Assembly (NCBI GenBank): GCA_964600345.1
Contig: CAZRKA010000034.1
Location: 1-22,919, forward strand
Length of the DNA stretch: 22,919 bases
Reading direction: 5' to 3'
Source of the DNA: JABMMZ01 sp964600345
Lineage (GTDB): Bacteria; Bacteroidota; Bacteroidia; NS11-12g; UBA955
The notes beneath the pieces were generated by a model that saw only the letters and a list, made by a program, of their open reading frames with translations, did no database searches and was not told where the DNA came from. The first letter of the stretch is position 1. Each line of letters begins with the position of its first letter. This document shows positions 15,760 through 22,919 of the stretch, piece after piece. Both the position numbers and the translations under genes were made by a program.

Positions 15760-16362
15760 ATGAAAAGTTTCAAAATCCCGTTTATGTTAATCACAGCAAT
15801 TGCATTGGTTTTCGCAGGCTGTAAATATGAAGAAGGTCCGGGCATCTCTTTCAGATCCAAAAAAGACAGAATCGCCAACGAGTGGAAGATTACCGGTTAT
15901 GAAGTAGACGGAAACTCTGACGATGCTATGAAAAATTCATTCAGAAGTTCAGGAGACTCGGTTGAACTGATCTTTACATTAACCAGAAACTTCAACTACT
16001 CAATGAATATGGCTTATGTTGATGGTTATGTATCTCCGTCAGGCGATAAGTTGCTGTCTCCGAATGCAAATGATCTCAGAGGTTATCAGGATATTCTAGG
16101 CGCTTTCAGTGTGAGCAACAAGCTGTTCATGAAGCTGAAGCAAAGCGGCAAATGGGCTTTCGGCGATAAATACAAACAGGTTAATTTCGGTGCTAACGGC
16201 AACGGCGACCTGTCATATCCTGAAAACGGAGGTGATACCTCTTTGGTCAAAGCCGACATTATCATGCTGAAGAACAAAATGCTGAAGCTTGAATTCAAAA
16301 TTGAAAACAAGCAACACAGAATTACTTTCGAGCCTAAAAATAAAGAAATCGTTAAAGATTAA
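15760..16362 (+). CDS. Predicted lipoprotein, lipocalin-like
   Basis: 200 residues. A lipoprotein signal peptide ends in LVFAGC, so the mature protein would start at a lipidated Cys (residue 20). The beginning of the mature part, KKDRIANEWKITGYEVDGN, resembles the conserved Gly/Asn-x-Trp-x-hydrophobic strand of lipocalin-like proteins. Following strands include SVELIFTLTRNFNYSMNMAY, SGKWAFGDKYKQVNF and MLKLEFKIENKQHRITFEP. A small extracytoplasmic barrel is likely; the ligand is unknown. It stands as a single transcription unit with its own promoter (15712-15742) and terminator (16381-16414). Confidence 0.85.
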   Translation: MKSFKIPFMLITAIALVFAGCKYEEGPGISFRSKKDRIANEWKITGYEVDGNSDDAMKNSFRSSGDSVELIFTLTRNFNYSMNMAYVDGYVSPSGDKLLSPNANDLRGYQDILGAFSVSNKLFMKLKQSGKWAFGDKYKQVNFGANGNGDLSYPENGGDTSLVKADIIMLKNKMLKLEFKIENKQHRITFEPKNKEIVKD

Positions 16363-16380
16363 TCTGAATTTATATAACAG

Positions 16381-16414
16381 AAAACCTGCAAACTACAATT
16401 TGCAGGTTTTTTTT
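16381..16414. terminator. Strong intrinsic terminator
   Basis: AAAACCTGCAAA (16381-16392) and TTTGCAGGTTTT (16399-16410) pair perfectly over 12 bases around the loop ctacaa; four more Ts follow. The flanking A- and T-runs could also work on the other strand. Confidence 0.93.
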
Positions 16415-16433
16415 ATTATGCTCAAAAATTATG

Positions 16434-16441
16434 TACCTTTG
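16434..16441 (+). promoter_or_regulatory. -7 promoter box of the DUF4290-murA block
   Basis: TACCTTTG fits TAnnTTTG and is 10 bases before the ATG at 16452, just after the terminator. This is the likely main promoter of the block that includes murA. Confidence 0.6.
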
Positions 16442-16451
16442 AAAGTATAAA

Positions 16452-17096
16452 ATGTCTGAATTATTTCAATACAACACCCAGGCTAAAAAACTGATAATTT
16501 CCGAATACGGTCGCTCTTTTCAGGATATGGTAGAACATGTTCTCAGTATCGACGACAGGCAGAAGAGGCTCAAGATGGCTGAGGCATTGATCTCTGTGAT
16601 GGAAATACTAAATCCGGGAGTTAAAGAACAGGCAGATTTCAAGCAAAAGCTCTGGGATCACCTGTACATTATTTCCGATTTCAAACTCGATGTAGATGGC
16701 CCGTATCCGGTACCCGAAAAAAATAAAATACTTCAGAAACCGGACAAAGTGGAATACCCGTCACTGCCAATTAAATTCAGATTTTACGGCCGCAATCTCC
16801 AGTTTATGGTAAACAAGGCTACAAGTATTGAGAATCCTGAATTGAAGGCCGAATTTCTGAACCTTCTGGCATCGTTTATGACCAATTCGTCGCGCAACTG
16901 GAACAACGAAAACCTGAATAATCAGCAACTGGCCGAACATCTTGAATTGATTTCCCAGAATAAACTGAAAGTTAATCCCGAAGAACTGGAGATTACCATC
17001 GAACAGCGCAAGAAGAAGTTTTTCAAACATCCTGCTAATTCAGTTAACAACAAGTTTCACAACAAAAACAAAAAAAACAACTACTACAAAAAATAA
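16452..17096 (+). CDS. DUF4290 family protein
   Basis: 214 residues. The opening MSELFQYNTQAKKLIISEYGRSFQDMVEH, then LWDHLYIISDFKLDVDGPYPVP and PLPIKFRFYGRNLQFMV-like text (here SLPIKFRFYGRNLQFMV), are hallmarks of DUF4290, a Bacteroidota-specific family without known function that is usually encoded just before murA. The middle is helical. The tail from about residue 185 is very basic and Asn/Lys-rich (NNKFHNKNKKNNYYKK), possibly disordered or nucleic-acid binding. It is cytoplasmic, with no signal or membrane segment. It is separated from murA by 12 bases, so translation is probably coupled. A link to cell-wall synthesis is inferred from position only. Confidence 0.93.
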   Translation: MSELFQYNTQAKKLIISEYGRSFQDMVEHVLSIDDRQKRLKMAEALISVMEILNPGVKEQADFKQKLWDHLYIISDFKLDVDGPYPVPEKNKILQKPDKVEYPSLPIKFRFYGRNLQFMVNKATSIENPELKAEFLNLLASFMTNSSRNWNNENLNNQQLAEHLELISQNKLKVNPEELEITIEQRKKKFFKHPANSVNNKFHNKNKKNNYYKK

Positions 17097-17108
17097 GCTG
17101 ATACCAGT

Positions 17109-18425
17109 ATGTCCACATTTAAAGTTACCGGTGGTAAAAAACTCAGTGGAGAGATAATACCACAGGGTGCCAAGAATGAAGCTCTGCAGATACTTTCGGC
17201 AGTACTTCTTACAGATCAGGAAGTAGTTATACGCAATATACCTGCCATCAGAGATGTTCTGAAACTGATAGAACTGCTTGGAGAACTGGGGGTAAAGGTT
17301 GTTAAGCAAAGCGAAGATACCTATTCCTTCAAGGCCGACAGCATCAACCTTGATTACCTGAATTCGAACGAATTTAAAAACAAAGGAGCAGGTCTGCGCG
17401 GATCTATCATGATAATCGGTCCGCTGCTGGCCCGTTTCGGCAAAGGATATATACCAAGCCCAGGAGGGGATAAAATCGGGAGGCGCAGACTGGATACCCA
17501 TTTTATCGGTTTTATGAAACTGGGTGCTAAATTTGAATACCTCCCCGACGAGCAATTTTATAAAGTAAGCACCCCTGATGGAAAACTGAAAGGTGCCTAT
17601 ATGTTGCTCGACGAAGCTTCGGTTACAGGAACAGCCAATATTCTGATGGCTGCTTCTTTGGCTGATGGCATAACAACCATATACAACGCTGCATGTGAAC
17701 CGTATCTGCAGCAGCTTTGCAAAATGCTTAACCGCATGGGGGCAAAGATTACAGGCATAGGGTCGAATTTACTGACTATTGAAGGTGTCGAAAAACTGGG
17801 AGGTACCGAACATACTATGCTGCCGGACATGATAGAAATTGGCAGTTTTATAGGAATGGCCGCCATGACCGAGAGCGAGATCACCATTAAAAATTGCAGT
17901 ATTCCGGATCTTGGTATCATGCCGGATATTTTCAGAAGACTTGGTATTCATCTTGAGTTTAAAGGCGATGATATCTTTATTCCCGCTCAGAGACATTATG
18001 AAATTGAATCGTTCATCGACGGGAGTATACTTACAATTTCTGACTCTCCCTGGCCGGGATTTACCCCCGACCTGATCAGTATAGTGCTGGTTACCGCTAC
18101 ACAGGCAAGAGGGAACGTGCTTATACATCAGAAAATGTTTGAGAGCCGTTTGTTCTTTGTCGATAATCTGATTGATATGGGGGCCAAGATAATTCTTTGC
18201 GATCCGCACAGGGCTAATATCATGGGACTCGACAGGAAGATTCCATTAAAGGGGATTACTATGAGTTCGCCTGATATCAGAGCGGGAGTGGCTATGTTAA
18301 TCGCTGCAATGAGCGCCAACGGTGTCAGCACTATTAAGAATATAGAGCAGATAGACCGTGGTTATCAGTTTATTGACCGTCGTCTGAATCAAATTGGCGC
18401 GGATATTGTAAGACTTGACTCGTAA
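17109..18425 (+). CDS. murA: MurA, UDP-N-acetylglucosamine 1-carboxyvinyltransferase
   Basis: 438 residues, slightly longer than enterobacterial MurA. It transfers enolpyruvate from PEP to UDP-GlcNAc, the first committed step of peptidoglycan synthesis. The PEP-binding Lys-Asn is in PQGAKNEAL (K22, N23). The catalytic loop reads PSPGGDKIGRRRLDTHFIG: the position of the Escherichia coli Cys115 is Asp121. Further conserved segments are GPLLARFG, SVTGTANILMAA, PDMIEIGSFIGMAAMT, PWPGFTPDL and SPDIRAGVAMLIAAMSANG, the last containing the Arg that contacts PEP. MurA proteins with Asp here are active and known to be insensitive to fosfomycin, which alkylates the Cys. It sits between DUF4290 and the thioredoxin-fold gene. 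Confidence 0.97.
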   Translation: MSTFKVTGGKKLSGEIIPQGAKNEALQILSAVLLTDQEVVIRNIPAIRDVLKLIELLGELGVKVVKQSEDTYSFKADSINLDYLNSNEFKNKGAGLRGSIMIIGPLLARFGKGYIPSPGGDKIGRRRLDTHFIGFMKLGAKFEYLPDEQFYKVSTPDGKLKGAYMLLDEASVTGTANILMAASLADGITTIYNAACEPYLQQLCKMLNRMGAKITGIGSNLLTIEGVEKLGGTEHTMLPDMIEIGSFIGMAAMTESEITIKNCSIPDLGIMPDIFRRLGIHLEFKGDDIFIPAQRHYEIESFIDGSILTISDSPWPGFTPDLISIVLVTATQARGNVLIHQKMFESRLFFVDNLIDMGAKIILCDPHRANIMGLDRKIPLKGITMSSPDIRAGVAMLIAAMSANGVSTIKNIEQIDRGYQFIDRRLNQIGADIVRLDS

Positions 18426-18435
18426 GGTCTTTAAT

Positions 18436-18915
18436 ATGAAAACAAACATTTCACTTATTTTAATATTCAGTATCTTACTGATTTTTTCAAGCGGATTTAG
18501 ACGACCGGGATTTAACAAAAGTATTGATGGAAAAACCGGAGATACACTTGATATGACCCGTTACAAGGGAAAAGTGGTTGTAATGAACTTCTGGGCATCA
18601 TGGAGCAAGGCCAGCAGAGGTGAAAATAAAAGTCTGCATCGTGTTTATCAGGTTTACAGACTGAATCCCAAAGTTACCTTTGTAAGTGTTTCCCTTGATA
18701 CCGATGAGGCTTCATGGAAAACTGCAATTGAAGAAGACGAATTAAGCTGGAAGGATCACTATTGCGATTTTAAGAAATACAACTCACCAATTGCCATTAA
18801 ATACGGTGTGAATACCCTTCCAAGATTTCTTGTGTTTGATGCACAGGGAAAACAGGTTTACAGTGCACTGAATGCACATGATCTTGAGACCGAGATCAGC
18901 AAACTACTTAAATAA
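18436..18915 (+). CDS. Exported thioredoxin-fold (TlpA-like) protein without the CxxC motif
   Basis: 159 residues from ATG 18436, 10 bases after the murA stop. A frame-open ATG at 18415 would overlap murA and spoil the signal segment. The N-terminal hydrophobic segment (ISLILIFSILLIFSSG) targets it to the periplasm. The TlpA/AhpC-type fold is clear: KVVVMNFWASWSKASRGENKSLHRVY, VTFVSVSLDTDEASWKTAI, and YGVNTLPRFLVFDAQGK with the cis-Pro. Where redox-active members have Cys-x-x-Cys, this one has Ser57-Lys-Ala-Ser60. A single Cys remains in HYCDFKKY. Disulfide exchange by the usual chemistry is therefore unlikely, and a binding or chaperone-like role is more probable; this is inference. Confidence 0.9.
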   Translation: MKTNISLILIFSILLIFSSGFRRPGFNKSIDGKTGDTLDMTRYKGKVVVMNFWASWSKASRGENKSLHRVYQVYRLNPKVTFVSVSLDTDEASWKTAIEEDELSWKDHYCDFKKYNSPIAIKYGVNTLPRFLVFDAQGKQVYSALNAHDLETEISKLLK

Positions 18916-18946
18916 TTAATTAAACGGGCAACCTATTTGCTTTTGT

Positions 18947-18977
18947 AAGCGCGACAATGTGTCATATTTGAGCGCTT
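18947..18977. promoter_or_regulatory. Nested inverted repeat upstream of grpE
   Basis: AAGCGC (18947-18952) and GCGCTT (18972-18977) are reverse complements. Adding the flanking TTG...CAA with one extra base gives nine pairs per side. A second, smaller repeat GACA-ATG-TGTC lies inside. It sits over the -33 region of the box at 18983. It is not the HrcA/CIRCE sequence. It could be the operator of another heat-shock regulator. Confidence 0.4.
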
Positions 18978-18982
18978 GGCAA

Positions 18983-18990
18983 TATTTTTG
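18983..18990 (+). promoter_or_regulatory. Candidate -7 box of grpE-dnaJ
   Basis: TATTTTTG fits TAnnTTTG, 15 bases before the grpE ATG at 19006. Confidence 0.5.
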
Positions 18991-19005
18991 TCAATTTATG
19001 CCTGT

Positions 19006-19548
19006 ATGAACGACGACTTAAATAAGGTGACAGATGAAAACACCAATGATGAGCCGGTGAACGAGACTAATGCCAATGTAACTGAGACAGAAGCGGCGAA
19101 ATCTGAACTGGATATTCTGAAACAACAGGTTCAGGAGGCAAATGACAAGTTTTTGAGACTATATGCCGAATTTGACAATTACAAACGCCGCACAATGAAA
19201 GAAAAGGCAGAGATACTGCAAACTGCCGGTAAAGATGTCATGCTGGCCCTTTTGCCGGTCATCGACGATTTTGAAAGGGCGCACAGGTCTGAGTACAGTC
19301 CGGATTTTGAAGCTTATAAGCAGGGAATTGAACTGATACATCAGAAGTTTTCAGGCATATTGTCTGCTCAGGGTCTGAAGAGTATTGAAAGTATTGGCAA
19401 GGAATTTAATGTGGATATGCACGAAGCAATAACCAATATACCTGCACCAACAGAAGATATGAAAGGTAAGGTAATAGATGAAACAGAAAAAGGTTATACC
19501 CTTAACGGACATGTCATCAGGTTTGCCAAAGTGGTTGTCGGCGAATAA
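19006..19548 (+). CDS. grpE: GrpE, nucleotide exchange factor of DnaK
   Basis: 180 residues from ATG 19006; the frame is open to a TTG at 18976, but that would overlap the promoter box. Residues 1-30 are acidic and Asn/Thr-rich (disordered). Residues about 32-75 form the long dimer helix (LDILKQQVQEANDKFLRLYAEFDNYKRRTMKEK, with the conserved F-x-N-(Y/F)-(K/R)-(K/R)-R). A four-helix part follows (LLPVIDDFERAH, GIELIHQKFSGIL), and then the C-terminal beta domain with GKEFNVDMHEAI and a terminal VVVGE. It releases ADP from DnaK, so it acts with DnaJ, encoded 16 bases downstream. DnaK itself is not in the window. Confidence 0.97.
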   Translation: MNDDLNKVTDENTNDEPVNETNANVTETEAAKSELDILKQQVQEANDKFLRLYAEFDNYKRRTMKEKAEILQTAGKDVMLALLPVIDDFERAHRSEYSPDFEAYKQGIELIHQKFSGILSAQGLKSIESIGKEFNVDMHEAITNIPAPTEDMKGKVIDETEKGYTLNGHVIRFAKVVVGE

Positions 19549-19564
19549 TTTATAATTTAAGATT

Positions 19565-20686
19565 TTGGCTAAAAGAGATTATTACGAAATACTGGAAGTA
19601 GGCAAAAACGCCAGTGCGGAAGAAATAAAAAAGGCTTACCGTAAAATGGCCATTAAATTTCATCCGGATAAAAATCCGGGTGACAAGGCTGCTGAAGAAA
19701 AATTCAAAGAAGCGGCCGAAGCTTATGAAGTTTTGAGCGATGCTCAGAAAAAACAAAAGTACGATCAGTTTGGCCACGCCGGAATGGGCGGAGGAAATGG
19801 TGGATTTAGCGGTGGTGGCATGAATATGGATGACATATTCAGTCAGTTCGGCGATATATTTGGTGGCGGTGGTTTTGGCGATTTTTTTGGCTCTTCAGGT
19901 GGAAGAGGTGGCCGAACCAGGGCAAATGTCGGAAGCAATATTCGCATAAAATTAAAGTTGAGCTATGCTGACATCAGGCATGGTGTTGAGAAAAAAATAA
20001 AGTATCGCAAACAGGTAATGGCAAAAGGCGCCACCTTTAAAGATTGCAGTACTTGCCGCGGTACAGGACAGGTTAACAGGATAACTCAGACTTTTCTTGG
20101 TCAGATGCAAACCGTTTCAGGATGTCCGCATTGCGGAGGCAGTGGTAAGGTATTGTCAAATAAACCTGCCGGAGCAAATGAACACGGTCTGGTTTATGAC
20201 GAAATTGAAACTACCATCAAAATACCCGCAGGCGTGCAGGAAGGCATGCAGTTGTCTATAAGCGGCAGAGGAAATGCGGCACCCGGTGGAGGAATTGATG
20301 GCGATTTGCTGATTCTCATAGAAGAAGAAAAACACCCTGAACTGGAAAGGCAGGAACAGCACGTAGTATATAATCTCGCAATTAGTGTAGTAGATGCTAT
20401 CATGGGTTGCAGTGTTGAAGTGCCTACCATAGAAGGAAAGGCAAAGATTACTATAGAACCCGGAACTCAAAGTGGAAAAGTACTTCGTTTGAGAGGAAAG
20501 GGATTCCCTGAGGTCAATGGATACCACACAGGTGATCAATTAATAAGGATACATATCTGGATTCCTAAAAAGATAAGTTCAGATGAAGAAGACCTGCTTA
20601 AAAAATTAAAGGATTCCGAGAATTTTTCGCCAAAGAATGCGAAGAAGGAGAAGGGGTTCTTTGATAAGATGCGCGATTGGTTCTGA
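19565..20686 (+). CDS. dnaJ: DnaJ (Hsp40) co-chaperone with a single zinc site
   Basis: 373 residues. It stimulates the DnaK ATPase and delivers unfolded proteins. The start is a TTG: no ATG or GTG lies near, and the family's MAKRDYYE begins exactly there. The J domain (1-70) has HPD at 33-35. The Gly/Phe region is about 72-117. The zinc region has only C161-S-T-C-R-G-T-G and C187-P-H-C-G-G-S-G, which correspond to repeats 2 and 3 of the usual four. The places of repeats 1 and 4 read KQVMAKGATFKD and NKPAGANEHGLVYDE, without cysteine. The C-terminal peptide-binding domains are normal (TTIKIPAGVQEGMQLSISGRGN, GDLLILIEEEKHP, RLRGKGFPEVNGYHTGDQL). The tail is short and basic. Confidence 0.96.
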   Translation: MAKRDYYEILEVGKNASAEEIKKAYRKMAIKFHPDKNPGDKAAEEKFKEAAEAYEVLSDAQKKQKYDQFGHAGMGGGNGGFSGGGMNMDDIFSQFGDIFGGGGFGDFFGSSGGRGGRTRANVGSNIRIKLKLSYADIRHGVEKKIKYRKQVMAKGATFKDCSTCRGTGQVNRITQTFLGQMQTVSGCPHCGGSGKVLSNKPAGANEHGLVYDEIETTIKIPAGVQEGMQLSISGRGNAAPGGGIDGDLLILIEEEKHPELERQEQHVVYNLAISVVDAIMGCSVEVPTIEGKAKITIEPGTQSGKVLRLRGKGFPEVNGYHTGDQLIRIHIWIPKKISSDEEDLLKKLKDSENFSPKNAKKEKGFFDKMRDWF

Positions 20687-21138
20687 GATTTTTGATTTGA
20701 TCTTTTCGTCTGCTTTGTTGGGCTCATTTGAATACAATAAGGCCACTGCGCATTTTCTCATTTCGTCTGCCTCGCATCCACGAACTACAAATCAAAAACC
20801 CTTCATTTAAGGAGAATCATTTGGTGAATGCTCGAAAAAAAGTTCACATCGCATTTTTTCAATTAGTCCACCGTGTACTCAAAAATTATAATTCACGTTT
20901 TCTGAGTGGATTTTCTTTTCGTGAAAAAGATATGTTATCCGGGAAATCGAATGAGGTAAATGATATTATTTATCAATTACAATTGTCATGAAATTGTCAA
21001 ATATGTGCTTTTGGGAAAAATTAAATAATTGATAATGAGGTTTTAAATATTGAAGGCGGTTTTCATTGTCTAAGAAAAGTTAAACAAAAGACAAAAACAC
21101 TTGTTGTAACAAGTAATAAAATTTTAACCTTTAAATCA
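20687..21138. other. Intergenic stretch, about 450 bases
   Basis: I see no supported gene. A + frame from TTG 20728 to 20991 (87 codons) is basic, has no recognisable motif, lacks a promoter box and starts with a rare codon; it may be random. No T-run terminator follows dnaJ. The stretch ends in the leader of the next gene, with the palindrome at 21099-21114. I found no TAnnTTTG box close to the ATG at 21139. Confidence 0.45.
21099..21114. promoter_or_regulatory. Palindrome upstream of the DUF4397 gene
   Basis: ACTTGTT-GT-AACAAGT has perfect 7-bp arms and a 2-base centre, 24 bases before the ATG. Such a short loop fits a protein-binding operator better than an RNA hairpin. Confidence 0.45.
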
Positions 21139-22845
21139 ATGAAAATGTCAATTTACAAATCCCTATTCGTTTCGGCAGCGGCTTTTCTTCTGGCCGCCCC
21201 GTCTTACGGTCAAACCGCAGAATTGCAAGTCATTCACAATTCAGCTGATCCCGCAGCGGCAACAGTTGATGTGTATGTGAACGGTACATTGTCTCTGAAT
21301 GATTTTGCCTTCAGAACAGCCACTTCTTTTCTGACTCTGCCAGCCGGTGTTACCCTAAACATCGGAGTGGCCCCCGGTAACAGCAGTTCTGTAAATGATA
21401 CTCTGAAAAACTTCAGTGTAACGCTGTCCGGCGGTGAACGCTACATTGCTGTAGCAAACGGTGTATTAAATCCCGGAAGTTTTGCTTCAAATCCGGACAG
21501 CAAATCAAGTGCTTTCACTTTGTTTTTGAAAAACAACATCAGAAATGCGGCTACTCAGAGTGGTAACGTTGATTTTGTTGCGGTACACGGTGCAAGCGAT
21601 GCACCTACTGTAGATGTAATTGCCAGGACAGTTGCCACATTGGTAAACGACGCTGCTTATGGCGACATCACTTCTTACATTTCTGTTCCGGCAGCCAGGT
21701 ATGTCTTAGACGTAACACCGGCAGCAGGTTCTCCGATTGTTGCCTCATTTGAAGCAGATTTATCTGCTCTGGGAGGTGGCTCAGCTGTCGTGTTTGCATC
21801 CGGATTCTTAACACCTTCGGCTAACCAGAATGGTCCTGCTTTTGGTTTGTTCGCCGCTTTAACTGATGGTACAGTCGTAACGCTCCCTTCCACCAGTCAG
21901 GCGCGTTTACAAGTCATACACAATGCAGCTGACCCGGCGGCAGACACAGTTGATGTTTATGTGAATGGCAACATACTCCTCGATAATTTTGTTTTCCGAA
22001 CCGCCACACCTTACATTTTTGTACCTGCAGGTGTTGCCCTGAACATTGGTGTAGCGCCCGGAAACAGTACTACTGCAGCTGACACACTTAAAAACTTCGC
22101 AGTTACCCTGACCAATGGCAACACATATATTGCTGTAGCCAACGGTGTATTAAATCCGGCAAATTTTGGAACAAATCCGGATGCCAGACAGACTGCTTTT
22201 ATATTGTTTTTGCAGGATCAGATGCGCGAAGCCTCAGCGACATCAGGGAACGTGGATTTTCGTGTCGTTCATGGTGCTACAGATGCGCCAACAGTTGATG
22301 TTATAGCCAGAAGTGTGGCGACCCTCGTTAATGATGCGGCTTACGGAGATATTACTTCTTATATAAATGTACCTGCAGCAAGTTATGTATTGGATGTAAC
22401 ACCGGCGGCAGGTAGTCCGGTTGTGGCAACATTTCAGGCCGACCTTTCCGCACTTGGCGGTGGTTCGGCTGTTGTTTTAGCATCAGGTTTTTTGAATCCA
22501 TCTTCCAATCAGAATGGCCGTTCATTCGGCTTAATTGCAGTTCTGGCAAATGGCAATGTGGTTGTTTTCAGTAATTCGACCGCTATCCCTGAAAACAAAA
22601 AAGAAACTTTCAATGTGTATCCGAATCCTACAGCAGGAGAAGTTCAGCTAACATTTGCTGAAGCCATTTCCGCACCTGCCACCATTGGCATATACAACGC
22701 CCAGGGACAGGAGCTTTTACTAACAGCGCTTCCGGCAGGTGCAACAGGTTACAATTTCAGCACTGAAGGATTTCCTAAGGGTATGTATTTTATCAGTATC
22801 CGCATGGGCGAGGCTGTTGCAACCCAAAAGATAATTGTGAAGTAA
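21139..22845 (+). CDS. Secreted protein: duplicated DUF4397 region plus T9SS sorting domain
   Basis: 568 residues. Signal peptide MKMSIYKSLFVSAAAFLLAAPSYGQ. Two long repeats follow, residues 27-254 and 255-482, each with the DUF4397 opening LQVIHN(S/A)ADPAA.TVDVYVNG, the NIGVAPGNS and YIAVANGVLNP strands, and a second related unit VDF..VHGA(S/D)DAPTVDVIAR...YVLDVTPAAGSP. The last 80 residues are a type A T9SS C-terminal domain: FNVYPNPTAGEVQLTF, IGIYNAQGQEL, then GMYFISIRMGEAVATQKIIVK. The protein is expected to cross the outer membrane by T9SS and be attached to the surface or released. DUF4397 proteins are surface proteins of unknown ligand. An alternative start is the Met at residue 3. A strong terminator follows. 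Confidence 0.93.
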   Translation: MKMSIYKSLFVSAAAFLLAAPSYGQTAELQVIHNSADPAAATVDVYVNGTLSLNDFAFRTATSFLTLPAGVTLNIGVAPGNSSSVNDTLKNFSVTLSGGERYIAVANGVLNPGSFASNPDSKSSAFTLFLKNNIRNAATQSGNVDFVAVHGASDAPTVDVIARTVATLVNDAAYGDITSYISVPAARYVLDVTPAAGSPIVASFEADLSALGGGSAVVFASGFLTPSANQNGPAFGLFAALTDGTVVTLPSTSQARLQVIHNAADPAADTVDVYVNGNILLDNFVFRTATPYIFVPAGVALNIGVAPGNSTTAADTLKNFAVTLTNGNTYIAVANGVLNPANFGTNPDARQTAFILFLQDQMREASATSGNVDFRVVHGATDAPTVDVIARSVATLVNDAAYGDITSYINVPAASYVLDVTPAAGSPVVATFQADLSALGGGSAVVLASGFLNPSSNQNGRSFGLIAVLANGNVVVFSNSTAIPENKKETFNVYPNPTAGEVQLTFAEAISAPATIGIYNAQGQELLLTALPAGATGYNFSTEGFPKGMYFISIRMGEAVATQKIIVK

Positions 22846-22871
22846 TGTAAATTGATACATTTCCCGGAATT

Positions 22872-22906
22872 CAGGGGAACGGCGTAAGTTGTTCCCCTGT
22901 TTTTTT
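22872..22906 (+). terminator. Intrinsic terminator after the DUF4397 gene
   Basis: CAGGGGAAC (22872-22880) and GTTCCCCTG (22891-22899) form a perfect 9-bp GC-rich stem with a 10-base loop, followed by seven Ts. Confidence 0.93.
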
Positions 22907-22919
22907 GCAGGAATCTCTA

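Noticed and set aside
18947..18977. CIRCE element (HrcA site) before grpE
   Set aside because: The arms and spacing do not match TTAGCACTC-N9-GAGTGCTAA.
20728..20991. 87-codon + frame after dnaJ
   Set aside because: TTG start, no promoter box, no recognisable protein features; not supported as a gene.
1..22919. Integron integrase, transposase, CRISPR array or tRNA gene
   Set aside because: None was found on either strand. The regularly recurring elements on the left are attC-like, with unequal spacing and gene cargo, not CRISPR repeats.

Overview
The window looks like a Bacteroidota chromosome segment, assembled as a draft. The evidence is a DUF4290 gene beside murA, a secreted protein with a type IX secretion (T9SS) C-terminal sorting domain, a TonB-dependent receptor with an N-terminal carboxypeptidase-regulatory-like domain, and repeated upstream TAnnTTTG boxes, the -7 element of the Bacteroidota primary sigma factor. 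Replication-repair, cell-wall and chaperone genes are of housekeeping type.

Left part (1 to about 6240): an accessory region organised like an integron cassette array. Short + strand genes are separated by imperfect inverted-repeat sites whose right ends read (c)gccaagccgcaaaacGTTA or close variants. For three intervals the bases just after one GTT core (R') are complementary to the bases just before the AAC core (R'') of the next site, as expected if each interval was once a circular cassette with one attC. The cassettes carry a frameshifted envelope-type protein (418-1070), a higB-higA toxin-antitoxin pair with its own promoter and palindromic operator (3373-4062), and a four-helix membrane protein of unknown function (4210-5088). 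A lipoprotein-like gene (5329-6174) may be a last cassette. The interval 1208-3324 fits poorly: it is long, has a 650-base gene-poor part, and ends in a degenerate site. No integrase is present. The orientation puts any attI/intI to the left of the window, so this is either an array tail or a cluster of attC sites lacking an integrase (CALIN).

Middle part (6360-14868): uvrA on the minus strand; divergently, a small membrane-anchored protein and a TonB-dependent receptor of the haem/haemoglobin type; then a PcrA/UvrD helicase gene. The helicase is broken only by an assembly fault: 54 bp are present twice around 112 bp of GC-rich unrelated sequence and a 10-N gap. Collapsing the duplicate restores one 753-residue helicase.

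Right part (14888-22919): an outer-membrane barrel-like protein, a lipoprotein with a strong promoter and terminator, then a co-directional block DUF4290 - murA - thioredoxin-fold protein - grpE - dnaJ, and finally a duplicated DUF4397 protein with a T9SS sorting domain and a strong terminator. Three proteins lack textbook residues: MurA has Asp for the catalytic-loop Cys, the thioredoxin-like protein has Ser-Lys-Ala-Ser for Cys-x-x-Cys, and DnaJ keeps only two of four zinc-finger repeats.
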